Assembly (NCBI RefSeq): GCF_012972705.2
Contig: NZ_JABCSC020000003.1
Coordinates: 682,001-746,000, forward strand
DNA from: Uliginosibacterium aquaticum
Lineage (GTDB): Bacteria; Pseudomonadota; Gammaproteobacteria; Burkholderiales; Rhodocyclaceae
Length of the DNA: 64,000 nt
Direction: 5' to 3'
The notes under the pieces are model-generated. The model saw only the letters and a program-made list of their open reading frames with translations. It was not told where the DNA came from and made no database searches. Both the position numbers and the translations under genes were made by a program. This document shows, piece by piece, positions 27,855 to 40,782 of this stretch. How positions within the stretch are numbered: position 1 is the stretch's first letter; each line of letters starts with the position of its first letter.

Positions 27855-29474
27855 TCAGAGTCCCAGGCGTTTGCCGAGGCGGGTCAGGAGTTCGTTGGCC
27901 GGGTTGCGGGTTGCATTTTCCTGCCAGAGCAGGCGCGCGTCGTCACGCTTGCCGGCAGACCACAGCACTTCGATCAGATGGCTGGCCACTTCTGGATCTG
28001 GAAAGAGTGCGTAAGCCTGGCGCAGGAGCGGTTCGGCCAGATCGAAGCGCTTCTGGCGGAAGCGCAGCCAGCCCATGCTGTCGAGGATGGCCGCGTCCTG
28101 CGGGGCGAGCTGGAGGGCCTGGGTGAGCAGTTGCTCGGCTTCCTCAAGGTGCTGGTTGCGATCCGCGAAGGAGTAGCCCAGGGCGTTGAGGGCGTGGGCA
28201 TGGTCTGGCTTGAGGAGCAGGATGCGCCGCAGGCGCTGCTCCATCAGCGCCGGTTTGCCAAGCTGTTCGGCGAGGAGGGCAGCGTCATAAAGGACGTCGA
28301 CATGATCGGGCTGGAGCTTCAGCTCTTCTTCCAATACGGCCAGTGCGCCGCGCTGATCTCCCTGTTCGCGCAGTAATTGGGCTTCCTGCAAGCCGATGGC
28401 GGCACGCTCTTCCGGCATGGCGCGGCGGGCGGCAGTCAGCCCGGCGCGGGCTTCTGGCAGTTGCTGGTTGCGAGCCAGCAGACGAGCCTTGTTGGCCTGA
28501 GCGTTCACGTAGTGCGGGCCGGGGGCGACACTGTCGAAAGTCTGGATGGCTTTGGTTGTGTTGCCGCGTTCGGCTTCGATCTGGCCGAGGATCAGTTGCA
28601 GGCGGTCCGCTTCCCCCCAGTTCTGCTCGAGCAGCTTTTCGAGGAGACTTTCGGCGGTGGCCAGGTCATTGAATTCGAGGGCTAGGCCGGCCAGTGCAAA
28701 GGCGATTTCGGGGCGTTCGGGCGGTGTCTGTATCAGACGGAGATAGGCCTCACGTGCCTCGGCCTTTTGCTGGCCCTGAAGCATCAGGCGGATCTGAGCA
28801 ATTCCGAGGTCGTGGGCGCGAGGATTGCGTTGCAGGTAGGTGGCCAATAGTGCGCTGACTTCCTCGCGCTGGGCGTCGCCCGCCAGATCGGCGAGCAGCA
28901 ACAAGGGCGGCTCCCAGTCCGGCTTGAGGCGATGCGCGCGTAGAGCTGCCGCGTAGCTGGCCGACGGGTCCTTGATGTCACGCTGGACAAGGGCTTCGCT
29001 GAAATGCGCTTCGGCCATGCTCTGGTAGGGCTGGAGCAGCTTCTGTACGGTGCGCAGGACGTAGGCCTTGTCACTGTTGCGACCATAAAGACCGGGCAAC
29101 TGGAGGATCAGGCGCTCGCGCCCCGCGGGTCGTTCGGCCAGCAGTTTGCGCAGCGTTTCTTCTGCGTCGTCCGGACTCTGCTGCATGAGCAGCAGGAGGC
29201 GGGCGAGATCGATTTCATTGGCGCGTAGCTGGATGCGCGGGTCGCCCGAGCGGCGTGCCAGGTCGTTGTAGCCGAAGGCGGCATCGTCGATCAGCCCGCG
29301 TGCCAGTGCGATTTCGCTCAGCAGCATCTGCGCCAGCAACTGGGCGCTGTTGACCGGCACAGCGCTGTTTTTGCCCTGAGTTGGCTTGGTTTGGCGTGGT
29401 GCTTCGGCGTGGAGATTGCTGGCAAAGAGCAGGCCGAGGGCCAGCAGGCAGGGCTTCAGACGGGGAGAGGACAT
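27855..29474 (-). CDS. Exported TPR repeat protein
   Basis: The 539-residue protein has a signal peptide (MSSPRLKPCLLALGLLFAS, cleavage near LHA-EA) and helical tetratricopeptide repeats almost throughout, for example LNALGYSFADRNQHLEEAEQ, DAAILDSMGWLRFRQKRFDL and an N-terminal LAQMLLSEIALARG segment. ATG 29474 is favoured by GGAA at correct spacing. TPR proteins in this position upstream of lolB-ispE are widespread in betaproteobacteria. A periplasmic or outer membrane scaffold role is inferred; the partners are unknown. Confidence 0.85.
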   Translation of the reverse strand: MSSPRLKPCLLALGLLFASNLHAEAPRQTKPTQGKNSAVPVNSAQLLAQMLLSEIALARGLIDDAAFGYNDLARRSGDPRIQLRANEIDLARLLLLMQQSPDDAEETLRKLLAERPAGRERLILQLPGLYGRNSDKAYVLRTVQKLLQPYQSMAEAHFSEALVQRDIKDPSASYAAALRAHRLKPDWEPPLLLLADLAGDAQREEVSALLATYLQRNPRAHDLGIAQIRLMLQGQQKAEAREAYLRLIQTPPERPEIAFALAGLALEFNDLATAESLLEKLLEQNWGEADRLQLILGQIEAERGNTTKAIQTFDSVAPGPHYVNAQANKARLLARNQQLPEARAGLTAARRAMPEERAAIGLQEAQLLREQGDQRGALAVLEEELKLQPDHVDVLYDAALLAEQLGKPALMEQRLRRILLLKPDHAHALNALGYSFADRNQHLEEAEQLLTQALQLAPQDAAILDSMGWLRFRQKRFDLAEPLLRQAYALFPDPEVASHLIEVLWSAGKRDDARLLWQENATRNPANELLTRLGKRLGL

Positions 29475-29576
29475 GAAGTATTCCGGCAATCAGGGGGCAG
29501 CGCCCGGCACGGGCTTGAAGCCGATCTTAGCAGCAGTGTACTGTTTTGATCTTTGTCGCAGCCAGAAGGACAGCGC

Positions 29577-30410
29577 ATGCCGGAGTTGCCGGAAGTTGAA
29601 GTAACCCGTCTGGGGATCGAGCCGCATCTGCTCGGGCAGGTCGTGAGCGACGTGTCCATCCGCCAGCCGCGCTTGCGTTACCCGGTGCCGGACGATCTGG
29701 CGGGGCGGCTGAGTGGGCTGCGGGTGGAGGCGGTGCGGCGGCGGGCCAAGTACCTGCTGATCGATTTTGCGGTCGGCAGCTTGCTGATCCATCTGGGGAT
29801 GTCTGGTAGCTTGCGCATTCTTGCGGCGGATTCGCCAGCGGAAAAGCATGATCACTTTGACTTGGTGCTCGGCGCTACGATCCTGCGCCTGCGGGATCCG
29901 CGGCGTTTTGGCGCCGTGCTGTGGCTGCCGCATCCGCCTGAGGCGCATCCCTTGCTTGCCGGACTGGGCCTGGAGCCGCTAGGGGCTGGCTTTGATGGGG
30001 CGGCCTTGCAGAACATGTGCGCTGGCCGCAAGACGCCGATCAAGCTTCTCATCATGGACGGTCATCTGCTGGTCGGGGTCGGCAATATTTACGCTTCCGA
30101 AAGTCTGTTCCGGGCGCGGATCCACCCGGCTACGCCGGCCGGGCGCCTGTCGCGCGCGCGTTGCGAGAGGCTGGCGCAGTGCATTCGCGAGACCTTGCAG
30201 GACGCGCTGGCTGCTGGCGGCAGCACTTTGCGCGACTTCCTGCACAGCGATGGTTCGGCGGGTTATTTCCAGCAGCAATATTTTGCCTATGGGCGGGCGG
30301 GGGAGGCTTGTCGGGTGTGCGGCGGCAAGATCAACAAGCGCGTGATGGGGCAACGTGCCACGTTCTTTTGCCCCCGCTGCCAGCGCCTGCCGTCGGGCGG
30401 GAAAGTCTGA
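29577..30410 (+). CDS. mutM: Formamidopyrimidine-DNA glycosylase (Fpg)
   Basis: The 277-residue repair enzyme removes oxidised purines such as 8-oxoguanine. The start ATG 29577 gives the required N-terminal MPELPEVEVTR, whose proline is the catalytic nucleophile; an earlier in-frame start would block it. Other features are RRRAKYLLI (Lys near 57), IHLGMSGSLRI, GVGNIYASE, and the C-terminal zinc finger CRVCGGKI...CPRC. It is divergent from the TPR-lolB-ispE run. Confidence 0.96.
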   Translation: MPELPEVEVTRLGIEPHLLGQVVSDVSIRQPRLRYPVPDDLAGRLSGLRVEAVRRRAKYLLIDFAVGSLLIHLGMSGSLRILAADSPAEKHDHFDLVLGATILRLRDPRRFGAVLWLPHPPEAHPLLAGLGLEPLGAGFDGAALQNMCAGRKTPIKLLIMDGHLLVGVGNIYASESLFRARIHPATPAGRLSRARCERLAQCIRETLQDALAAGGSTLRDFLHSDGSAGYFQQQYFAYGRAGEACRVCGGKINKRVMGQRATFFCPRCQRLPSGGKV

Positions 30411-30533
30411 GCGGGCCGCCGATAAATTGTCCAAACCCTTGATTAAAAGGGGGGTAAGGGCGCTATCCTACGCACAACTTGAGCGCCGCGATTCGTCCGC
30501 TGCGTACCGGATTTCAGACCTTGGAGCCTTGCA

Positions 30534-32498
30534 ATGGCCCTGATTGACAGCTTTTCCGCCTATACCCGCTGGCGTGCCGATGTCGGCAACGCCGTGCAGC
30601 ATCTGCGCTCCTGGCTGGCGCACAACGAGATCGGTGATGCCCAGACCGAGTTGCGCCTGAATTGCGTGCTGGATCGCCTGAAGGAAGACAAGCTCGTTGT
30701 GGCATTTGTCGCGGAGTTCTCGCGTGGCAAGTCCGAGCTGATCAATGCGATCTTCTTCTCGCACTATGGCAGCCGCATCCTGCCTTCCAGCGCTGGCCGC
30801 ACCACCATGTGCCCGACCGAGCTGCAATGGGAGCCGGGGCAGACGCCAGGCGTACGCCTGTTGCCGATCGAGACGCGCAATCGCCAGGAAAGCGTGGCCG
30901 ATCTGCGCCGCATCCCTTCTGAGTGGGTGCTGGAGCCGATCGATCTGAACGATGCTGAGAGTCTGCAGCGTGCTTTTGCCCGCGTCGGCGAGACGCGTCT
31001 GGTGCCGCGTGACACGGCCGAGCAGCTGGGTTTCGCGGTGGACGACAGCGGCGTGGAAGGTACCCGGCCGAATGCAGAAGGCATGGTCGAGATTGCCTGC
31101 TGGCGCCACGCCATCGTGCAGTTCCCGCACCCCTTGCTGGAGCAGGGGCTGGTCATCGTCGACACCCCGGGGCTGAATGCCATCGGTTCGGAACCCGAGC
31201 TGACGCTTTCGCTGCTGCCCTCGGCGCATGCTGTGCTGTTCATCCTGGCGGCAGATACCGGCGTTACGCATAGCGACCTGCAGGTCTGGCAGAAGCATGT
31301 GAACGTTGGCCATACCCAGCGCCATGGCCGCATGGTGGTGCTCAACAAGATCGATGGTCTGTGGGATGGCCTGCGCTCCGAAGCCGAGATCGATGCCGAG
31401 ATCGCCAAGCAGCTGCGCACGGCTGCGGCCACTCTGGATGTGCCGGAGTCGCTGGTGTTCCCCGTGTCTGCCCAGAAGGCCCTGCTAGCCAAGGTGAGCC
31501 AGGATGGCGCGCTGCTCGAGCGCTCGCGCATTTCGGCGCTGGAAAGCGCGTTGTCGACCGAGCTGTTGCCGGCTCGGCAGGACATCATCCGTGAGAACGC
31601 CCTGCTCGAATGCGGTGAAATCATCCGCCGCGCGGGCGAGCTGCTGCATACGCGGCTGGTTGGCCTGCGTGAGCAGCTCAAGGAGATGGCGGATCTGCGC
31701 GGCAAGAATCAGAGTGTGATCGAGTACATGATGCGCAAGGTGCGCGCCGAGAAGGATGAATTCGATCAGGGCCTGCAGAAGTATCACGCGGTGCGCAGCG
31801 TGTTCACCAACCTGTCCAACAAGGTGTACTCGCACATCGGCATGGACGCGGTGCGCACCGAGACCCGCCGCACCCGTGAAGCCATGGGCACGGCTACTTT
31901 CTCGCGCGATCTGCGTCAGGCCATGCTGGAGTTCTTCGATGCACTGCGCTCCAAGCTGCGTGACTCCTCGGGCGAGATCAACGAGATCACCACCATGCTT
32001 GATGCGATGTACAAGCGCCTGGCCGTGGAGCATGGCCTCAAGCTCGCCTCGCCGAACACCTTTTCGACCCTGCGCTATGAGCGCGACATTGTGCGCCTGG
32101 AGCGTGCCTTCAACGAGGAGCTGAATACCCTGGCCTCAATGGTGACTCACACCAAGAGCACGCTGACCCAGCGTTTCTTCGAAACGGTTGCGCTGGAGGC
32201 TCGCAAGACCTTCGAAATGGCCAATCGCGATGTGGAGCAGTGGCTGCGCGTGGTGATGTCGCCGCTCGAAACCCAGGTGCGCGAGTATCAGCTGCAGTTG
32301 AAGCGGCGCCTGGAAAGCGTCAAGCGCGTGCATGAGGCGACCGGCACGCTCGAGGAGCGCATCCGCGAACTGATGCAGGCCGAAGGTTCCTTGCTGCGCC
32401 AGATGAAGGAAATCGATGCGATGCGTTACGTGATCGAGAAGGCTCTGGGCGCCTCGATCGATTCGGTGCCGCGGCGCGAGGATGATCTGGCTGCCTGA
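30534..32498 (+). CDS. Dynamin-like GTPase
   Basis: The 654-residue protein has a GTPase domain with P-loop AEFSRGKS (60-67), the switch region GRTTMCPTE (about 88-96), DTPGLNA (210-216) and NKID (271-274). It continues into a long helical region typical of dynamin stalks (about residues 340-640), with coiled-coil stretches such as YQLQLKRRLESVKRVHEATG. No transmembrane segment is evident. Bacterial dynamin-like proteins remodel or protect membranes; the specific role here is unknown. It stands alone between mutM and a strong terminator. Confidence 0.85.
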   Translation: MALIDSFSAYTRWRADVGNAVQHLRSWLAHNEIGDAQTELRLNCVLDRLKEDKLVVAFVAEFSRGKSELINAIFFSHYGSRILPSSAGRTTMCPTELQWEPGQTPGVRLLPIETRNRQESVADLRRIPSEWVLEPIDLNDAESLQRAFARVGETRLVPRDTAEQLGFAVDDSGVEGTRPNAEGMVEIACWRHAIVQFPHPLLEQGLVIVDTPGLNAIGSEPELTLSLLPSAHAVLFILAADTGVTHSDLQVWQKHVNVGHTQRHGRMVVLNKIDGLWDGLRSEAEIDAEIAKQLRTAAATLDVPESLVFPVSAQKALLAKVSQDGALLERSRISALESALSTELLPARQDIIRENALLECGEIIRRAGELLHTRLVGLREQLKEMADLRGKNQSVIEYMMRKVRAEKDEFDQGLQKYHAVRSVFTNLSNKVYSHIGMDAVRTETRRTREAMGTATFSRDLRQAMLEFFDALRSKLRDSSGEINEITTMLDAMYKRLAVEHGLKLASPNTFSTLRYERDIVRLERAFNEELNTLASMVTHTKSTLTQRFFETVALEARKTFEMANRDVEQWLRVVMSPLETQVREYQLQLKRRLESVKRVHEATGTLEERIRELMQAEGSLLRQMKEIDAMRYVIEKALGASIDSVPRREDDLAA

Positions 32499-32509
32499 GC
32501 GGGCCAATA

Positions 32510-32549
32510 CACAAAAAGAAACCGGGCCTTGGCCCGGTTTCTTTTTGTG
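32510..32549. terminator. Bidirectional terminator between dynamin-like gene and ferredoxin
   Basis: The 19-bp arms CACAAAAAGAAACCGGGCC (32510-32528) and GGCCCGGTTTCTTTTTGTG (32531-32549) are perfect inverted copies with a TT centre. It lies between two convergent stop codons and has runs of A and T on both sides. Confidence 0.93.
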
Positions 32550-32559
32550 CTGAGGAGGC

Positions 32560-33941
<1,382 letters not shown>

Positions 33942-34012
33942 TTTCGCATGGCTTGGGCTACACCGGCAGTTGGCGGCGATGTGCTACAGCCCCGCCGCCA
34001 GTTTGCAGGGGC

Positions 34013-35326
34013 TTATCTGCTTGGCGTGGGTTTGCCGCCCACGATCACGGTGACCAGATGTTCCGGTTTCACATGGCGCGCGAAAGCGGTGCGTACATCT
34101 TCCAGGGTGACGGCTTCGACGCGGGCGGCGTAGGTATCCAGCGCGTCGAGTGGGCGGCGGTAGAAGCCAAGGTCTGCGACCTGACCGAGCAGCTTGGCGT
34201 TGCTGTCGAGGCGCAGCGCGAAGCTGTTGATCAGGTTGGCCTTGGCGGCGGCCAGCTCTTCGGCGCTGGGGCCTTCGGCGAGGAATTTCGCCAGCGTGTC
34301 CTGCGCGACCTTGACGGCTTCTTCAGCCTGTTCTGCCTTGGTCTCGAGGCCGATGCGGAACAGGCCTTCGGCGGCCATCGGGGCGAAGTAGCTGTAGGCG
34401 CCGTAGGCGAGGCCGCGCGCGTCGCGGATTTCCTTCATCAGGCGGGCATTGAAGCCACCTCCGCCGAGCGTGTAGTTGCCGACGGTGAGGGCCATCAGGT
34501 CTGGATCGGCGCGCTTCAAGGCGGGCATACCGATGGCGATGTGGGCTTGCACGGAGGGATGCGGGATACGCTCGAGGCCGCCCTTGGGCAGGCTTACGGC
34601 GGGTAGAGGCGGAGCTTCGTTGCCGGTCGGCAACCCGGCGACCAAGGCGTTGGCGATGGCTTCGGCCTGGGCGCGGCTGAGATCGCCGACCAGCGTGATC
34701 TGGGCATTGCGGCTGACATAGAAGCGGCGGTGGAAGTCGATCAGGTCTTGGCGCGTCAGGCGCTTCAGGTCCGCCTCGCTCAGGATCTTGCCGTAGGGGT
34801 GGTCGCCGTAGTTGAGCTGGCCGAAACGACGGGCGAGGACTGCGGCAGGCTGGGTCATGCCCTCTCTCAAGCCGGCAATGGCACGGGCGCGCTCGCGCTC
34901 CAGCACCGCAGGCGGAAAACTCGGTTCTGTGAGGATCTGGCGCAGCAGACCCAGTGCGGCCTCGCGCTCGCTGACGTTGCTGAGCACGCGCAGGTGCAGG
35001 CTGGCACGGTCGGCATCGATGCCGCCGCCGAGTTGGGCGCCGACGTCGGCGAGGCGGTCGGCAATCGCGTTGTCATCCAGCGCACGCTTGCCCTGGCCAA
35101 TGCCGGCGTCGAGCAGGCCCTGGGTCAGGGCCGCCGTGCCGGGCCGGGCGGGCGGATCAAAGGCCGAACCGGCCGCGAAATCGATCTGCACGTCGAGCAT
35201 GGGCAGATTGTTGTTTTTGACGAAGAGCACCCGTGCCTCGTTCGCTGTATTCCAGCTTTCGATGGCGACGCCAGCGTGCGCAAGGCCGCTGAGCAGGGTG
35301 AGCAGGCTGGTGAGGATCAGTTTCAT
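34013..35326 (-). CDS. M16 peptidase-like protein, non-catalytic partner
   Basis: The 437-residue protein has a signal peptide ([18 protein letters not shown]) and the two-domain M16 fold but lacks the HxxEH zinc motif; at that place it reads [17 protein letters not shown]. It keeps the C-terminal [12 protein letters not shown] pattern (R/Y pair) used for substrate binding. M16B enzymes work as pairs of a catalytic and a non-catalytic subunit, and the catalytic one is immediately upstream. A periplasmic location is inferred. ATG 35326 is preferred as start over the ATG three codons upstream. Confidence 0.9.
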   Translation of the reverse strand: MKLILTSLLTLLSGLAHAGVAIESWNTANEARVLFVKNNNLPMLDVQIDFAAGSAFDPPARPGTAALTQGLLDAGIGQGKRALDDNAIADRLADVGAQLGGGIDADRASLHLRVLSNVSEREAALGLLRQILTEPSFPPAVLERERARAIAGLREGMTQPAAVLARRFGQLNYGDHPYGKILSEADLKRLTRQDLIDFHRRFYVSRNAQITLVGDLSRAQAEAIANALVAGLPTGNEAPPLPAVSLPKGGLERIPHPSVQAHIAIGMPALKRADPDLMALTVGNYTLGGGGFNARLMKEIRDARGLAYGAYSYFAPMAAEGLFRIGLETKAEQAEEAVKVAQDTLAKFLAEGPSAEELAAAKANLINSFALRLDSNAKLLGQVADLGFYRRPLDALDTYAARVEAVTLEDVRTAFARHVKPEHLVTVIVGGKPTPSR

Positions 35327-35406
35327 TGCAGGCATCCAGTTCTGTAGGGAGGGCTCGGGTCCGCCATCGGTGCTGATGCGCGGCTTAAGCCATCCCTAAG
35401 GGGGCG

Positions 35407-36771
35407 TCATTGCGGCGTGTGATTCGGCTTAGCGGGCAGGGGGATAAGCTCGGCAACGGTGAGCGTGTCGTCCCCCAGCAGCGTCCGGGCTGCGGCCTGC
35501 ACTTCGGCCGGGGTGACGCTGCGCATTGCGTCGAGCAGGTGATCTTCGTCGCGCCAGGAAAAACCGCTCATTTCGAGGCCGGCGATCTGCATCGCCTGGC
35601 CCATGTTGGAATCCTGCGAAAAGACCTTGCCGGCGAGCAGTTGGGCCTTGATGCGGGTGAGTTCGGACTCCTTGACGCCCTCTTTGGCGATCCGGCTGAT
35701 CTCGCCGCGCAATGCGGTTTCGAGCTGGGCCACGCTGACGCCCTTGCTGGGCACCCCTTCAAGCATGAATAGGCTCTGGCGGCCGCGCGAGATCGGGTCG
35801 TAGCCGGCGCCGGCCGACACGGCCAGCTTGTGCTCGCGCACTAGGCTGCGGTTGAGGCGTGCGCCGTCATAGCCATCCAGCACGGCAGCCAGCACCTGCA
35901 GGCTCAGTGCCGTGCGGGTGGTGGGGGCCTGCGTGTCGAGCGAAGTCAGGCTCGGCGCGCGCCAGGCCAGCATCAGGTAGGGCAGTTCGGCCGGGGCTTT
36001 CACTGCGATGCGGCGTGCGCCGTTCTGGGCGGGTTCGCTCAGTGCCTTGCGGGGGGGCAGGGGGCGTGCGGCGAGCGGGCCATAGATCTCCTGCGCCTGC
36101 TTGAAAACGGCCTCGTGATCCACGTCGCCCACCACCACCAGCGTGGCGTTGTTCGGCCCATACCAGCGCGCATACCAGTCACGCACATCCTGTGCCGTCA
36201 TGCTGTCCAGCTCCGGCATCCAGCCGATCACCGGGCGACCATAAGGGTGAGCCTGATACACCGCGGCCATCAGCGCCTCCTGGGCTTTCGAGCGTGGCTG
36301 GTCGTCGGTACGCAGGCGGCGCTCCTCCTTGATGACTTCGATTTCCTTGGCGAAGAGCTCATCCTGAACGATCAGGTTGGCCATCCGGTCCGCCTCCAGC
36401 GCCATCATGGCGGCGAGGCGCTCTTTCGGGATGAGCTGGAAATAGGCCGTGTAGTCCTGCGAGGTGAAGGCGTTGTCGCGCCCACCGACGGCAGCCACCA
36501 GCTTGTTGAACTCGCCCGGTCCGTACCGCCGGGTGCCCTTGAACATCATGTGTTCCAGCGCGTGGGCCACGCCGGTGCTGCCGGTGAGCTCGTCCATGGC
36601 CCCGACGCGATACCAGACCATGTGGGTGACGGTCGGCGCGCGGCGGTCTTCCTTGACGATCACCTTCATGCCATTGGCCAGCGTGGTTTCGAAGGGATTG
36701 GCGTTGGTCGCCAGACTGGTCGTCAGGACCAGGCCGAGCAGGGCAGGCTTGAGCAGGCGAAGCAGGGGCAT
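35407..36771 (-). CDS. M16 family zinc peptidase, catalytic subunit
   Basis: The 454-residue protein has a signal peptide (MPLLRLLKPALLGLVLTTSL, ending TNA). Its zinc motif HALEH sits in VAHALEHMMFKGT near residue 67, with the distal Glu in MALEADRM. It also carries the paired-subunit features of M16B enzymes. It is 80 bp upstream of its non-catalytic partner and divergent from ftsY with a 72-bp gap. This M16 pair beside ftsY and rsmD is a conserved proteobacterial arrangement; natural substrates are unknown. Confidence 0.93.
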   Translation of the reverse strand: MPLLRLLKPALLGLVLTTSLATNANPFETTLANGMKVIVKEDRRAPTVTHMVWYRVGAMDELTGSTGVAHALEHMMFKGTRRYGPGEFNKLVAAVGGRDNAFTSQDYTAYFQLIPKERLAAMMALEADRMANLIVQDELFAKEIEVIKEERRLRTDDQPRSKAQEALMAAVYQAHPYGRPVIGWMPELDSMTAQDVRDWYARWYGPNNATLVVVGDVDHEAVFKQAQEIYGPLAARPLPPRKALSEPAQNGARRIAVKAPAELPYLMLAWRAPSLTSLDTQAPTTRTALSLQVLAAVLDGYDGARLNRSLVREHKLAVSAGAGYDPISRGRQSLFMLEGVPSKGVSVAQLETALRGEISRIAKEGVKESELTRIKAQLLAGKVFSQDSNMGQAMQIAGLEMSGFSWRDEDHLLDAMRSVTPAEVQAAARTLLGDDTLTVAELIPLPAKPNHTPQ

Positions 36772-36843
36772 CTGTTAGACTTCCTCATCGTTTTCATTGG
36801 CTGGCGCGCCCGCGCCGAGCCGGCATCGTAGACCAAACATTCC

Positions 36844-37836
36844 ATGTTCAGTTTCTTCAAGAAATCCGAAACCCCTGCAGAGACCGTGGCGACGCCTGTC
36901 GAAGCGCCCAAGGCTTCGTGGCTATCGCGCCTGAAGGCAGGGCTCGCGCGCACCAGCTCTTCGCTTGGTAGCGTGTTCTCGCTGCGCAAGATTGACGAGG
37001 AACTCCTCGAGGATCTGGAAGCCACCCTGCTGATGGCTGATTGCGGCGTCGAGGCCACCCAGACCCTGCTGGCCGAGCTGCGTCGGCGCTGGAAACACGA
37101 CAAGCTCGAGACCGGCGAGCAACTGCGCGCCGCGCTGGCCGAGCATCTGGTCAAGCTGCTCACGCCCTTGCAGCAGCCACTGGTGATCGACGGTCACAAG
37201 CCCTACATCATCATGCTCTCCGGCGTGAACGGGGCGGGCAAAACCACTTCCATCGGCAAGTTGGCACGCCACTTCCAGAGCCAGGGCAAGAGCGTGCTGC
37301 TGGCTGCGGGGGACACCTTCCGCGCCGCCGCACGTGAGCAGCTCGTCGAATGGGGCAATCGAAACAACGTCTCGGTGATCGCGCAGGACGGTGGCGATCC
37401 GGCCGCCGTGGCCTTTGATGCGATCAGCGCGGCCAAGGCGCGCGGGATCGATGTGGTGATGGTCGACACCGCCGGCCGCCTGCCCACCCAGCTGCACCTG
37501 ATGGAAGAGATCGCCAAGGTGCGCCGGGTGATTCAGAAGGCCGAGCCTTCCGGCCCGCACGAGGTGCTGCTGGTGCTCGATGGTAACGTCGGCCAGAACG
37601 CGCTGGCCCAGCTCAAGGCTTTTGACAAGGCCGTGGGCATCACCGGCCTGATCATCACCAAGCTCGACGGCACCGCCAAAGGTGGCGTGATTGCAGCCAT
37701 CGCACGTACCCATCCCAAGCCCTTGCGCTTTATTGGCGTGGGCGAAGGCATCGAGGATTTGCAGCCCTTCATGGCAACGGAGTATGTTGACGCACTTTTG
37801 GCGACCGGTAACACGGGCGCCGCCGAGGCAGTCTGA
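36844..37836 (+). CDS. ftsY: Signal recognition particle receptor FtsY
   Basis: The 330-residue SRP GTPase docks SRP-ribosome complexes at the inner membrane. It has a short basic and amphipathic N-terminus (SWLSRLKAGLARTSSSLGSV), an NG domain with P-loop GVNGAGKTTSIGKLA, DTFRAAAREQL, DTAGRLPTQ, TKLDGTAKGG and the terminal FIGVGEGIEDLQPF. The acidic A domain is very short compared with E. coli. Downstream ftsE and ftsX are separated from it here by two unrelated genes. Confidence 0.97.
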   Translation: MFSFFKKSETPAETVATPVEAPKASWLSRLKAGLARTSSSLGSVFSLRKIDEELLEDLEATLLMADCGVEATQTLLAELRRRWKHDKLETGEQLRAALAEHLVKLLTPLQQPLVIDGHKPYIIMLSGVNGAGKTTSIGKLARHFQSQGKSVLLAAGDTFRAAAREQLVEWGNRNNVSVIAQDGGDPAAVAFDAISAAKARGIDVVMVDTAGRLPTQLHLMEEIAKVRRVIQKAEPSGPHEVLLVLDGNVGQNALAQLKAFDKAVGITGLIITKLDGTAKGGVIAAIARTHPKPLRFIGVGEGIEDLQPFMATEYVDALLATGNTGAAEAV

Positions 37837-37864
37837 GCATACTGACAATCATGAAGGAGACATC

Positions 37865-39022
37865 ATGGGAGCATGCAGCAAGCTGGTGGCCGGGATCATG
37901 GCGATGAGTGCAATGGGCGCTGGCGTGGCGGCCGATCTGGATTTCCAGAAGAGTGGCGTCACCAAGGACAACCTGCCGGTGATGGCTGCGCAGATCAAGT
38001 CGCGCCTGACTTTCCCGCTGGCGTGGACGCCGCAGGTCAAGGATCTGGCCGCCTGGCAGAAGGCTGGCCGCGCCAAGCTCTGGGAAACGACTCTGCATGC
38101 CCCGGACAAGACGCCCTTCGACATGCAGGTGCTCGACGAAGTGGATCGCGGCAGCTATGTGGCGCGCAAGGTGATCTTCAACCTCACTGCCGACAGCCGT
38201 GTGACGGGCCTGCTGCTGGTGCCCAAGGGCAAGGGGCCGTTCCCGGCCGCGATCATGTACCACGACCACGGTTCCAAGTTCGACATCGGCAAGGAAAAGT
38301 GGATTGCCACCTGGAATGACGACGCTCGTCTGGAATCCTCGAAGGGCTGGGCCAAGCGTTTCTTCACCGAACGCTTCCCCGGCGATGAGCTCGCCAAGCG
38401 CGGCTACGTGGTCTTCGCGCATGACGCGCTGGGCTGGGGCGACCGTGGCACGCTGACCTACGACATGCAGCAGGCATTGGCCGCCAACTTCGCCAACATG
38501 GGCTCCTCGCTGGCTGGCCTGATGGCGCAGGAGGACGCGCGCGGCGCCGAGTTCCTTGCCAGCCTGCCGGAAGTAAACAAGAAGCAGGTGGCGGCGGTTG
38601 GCTTCTCGATGGGGGCCTTCCGTGCCTGGCAGGCTGCGGCACTGACCGATGCGGTGACCGCGACGGTGGCGGTCAACTGGATGGGTACGGCCGAGGGTCT
38701 GATGGTGCCTGGCAACAACCAGCTGCGCGGCGGCTCGGCCTGGCAGATGACCCATCCGGGCTTGATGCGTTTCCTTGACTACCCGGATGTGGCCAGTCTT
38801 GCCGCACCGAAGCCGATGCTGATCTATGCCGGCGAGAAGGACACGCTGTTCCCGCTCGAGTCGGTGAATGCGGCCTTCGGCAAGATGAGCAAGGTGTGGG
38901 GCGCCTGGAAGGCGGCTGACAAGTTCGAGTCCAAGGTCTGGGCCGGCGGTCATGTGTTCGAAGCCGAGCAGCAGGACTACGCCTATAACTGGCTCGATCG
39001 CCAGTTCGGAATTCGACGCTGA
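37865..39022 (+). CDS. Exported alpha/beta hydrolase, dienelactone hydrolase-like
   Basis: The 385-residue protein has a signal peptide (residues about 1-29, ending GAGVAAD) and an alpha/beta hydrolase core. The nucleophile elbow is GFSMGAF (Ser in GxSxG), the acid is in YAGEKDTLFP and the histidine in WAGGHVFEA. AAGGAGA precedes ATG 37865. The family includes esterases acting on acetyl or uronoyl groups of plant sugars. The xylose transporter 3.5 kb away makes a xylan-related esterase conceivable, but this is inference. It sits 28 bp after ftsY and interrupts the usual ftsY-ftsE-ftsX order. Confidence 0.82.
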   Translation: MGACSKLVAGIMAMSAMGAGVAADLDFQKSGVTKDNLPVMAAQIKSRLTFPLAWTPQVKDLAAWQKAGRAKLWETTLHAPDKTPFDMQVLDEVDRGSYVARKVIFNLTADSRVTGLLLVPKGKGPFPAAIMYHDHGSKFDIGKEKWIATWNDDARLESSKGWAKRFFTERFPGDELAKRGYVVFAHDALGWGDRGTLTYDMQQALAANFANMGSSLAGLMAQEDARGAEFLASLPEVNKKQVAAVGFSMGAFRAWQAAALTDAVTATVAVNWMGTAEGLMVPGNNQLRGGSAWQMTHPGLMRFLDYPDVASLAAPKPMLIYAGEKDTLFPLESVNAAFGKMSKVWGAWKAADKFESKVWAGGHVFEAEQQDYAYNWLDRQFGIRR

Positions 39023-39042
39023 ACAGTGTCCTGAATCTTGAA

Positions 39043-39060
39043 GGGCGCCCGCGGGCGCCC
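39043..39060. terminator. GC-rich palindrome between hydrolase and AAA+ gene
   Basis: GGGCGCCCGCGGGCGCCC is a self-complementary stem between two convergent genes and is followed by ATTTT on the plus strand. It may work as a terminator for the hydrolase gene; the T-run is short. Confidence 0.5.
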
Positions 39061-39064
39061 ATTT

Positions 39065-40612
<1,548 letters not shown>

Positions 40613-40782
40613 GGCGTGCTTTTCGCGTGGGAGATGACGGGCGATTGTAATCGCTGCCTTCGTTTGCCTGCCGTGGTCAGCCTGGGCTGAGCAGGATCAG
40701 CGGCAATGCTGCCGGTTTGCACGGGCGCCGATGGGCCGCTTTGCGGGTAAACTTCTGGCTTTCCCTGCCGGCCCCATTTTCC

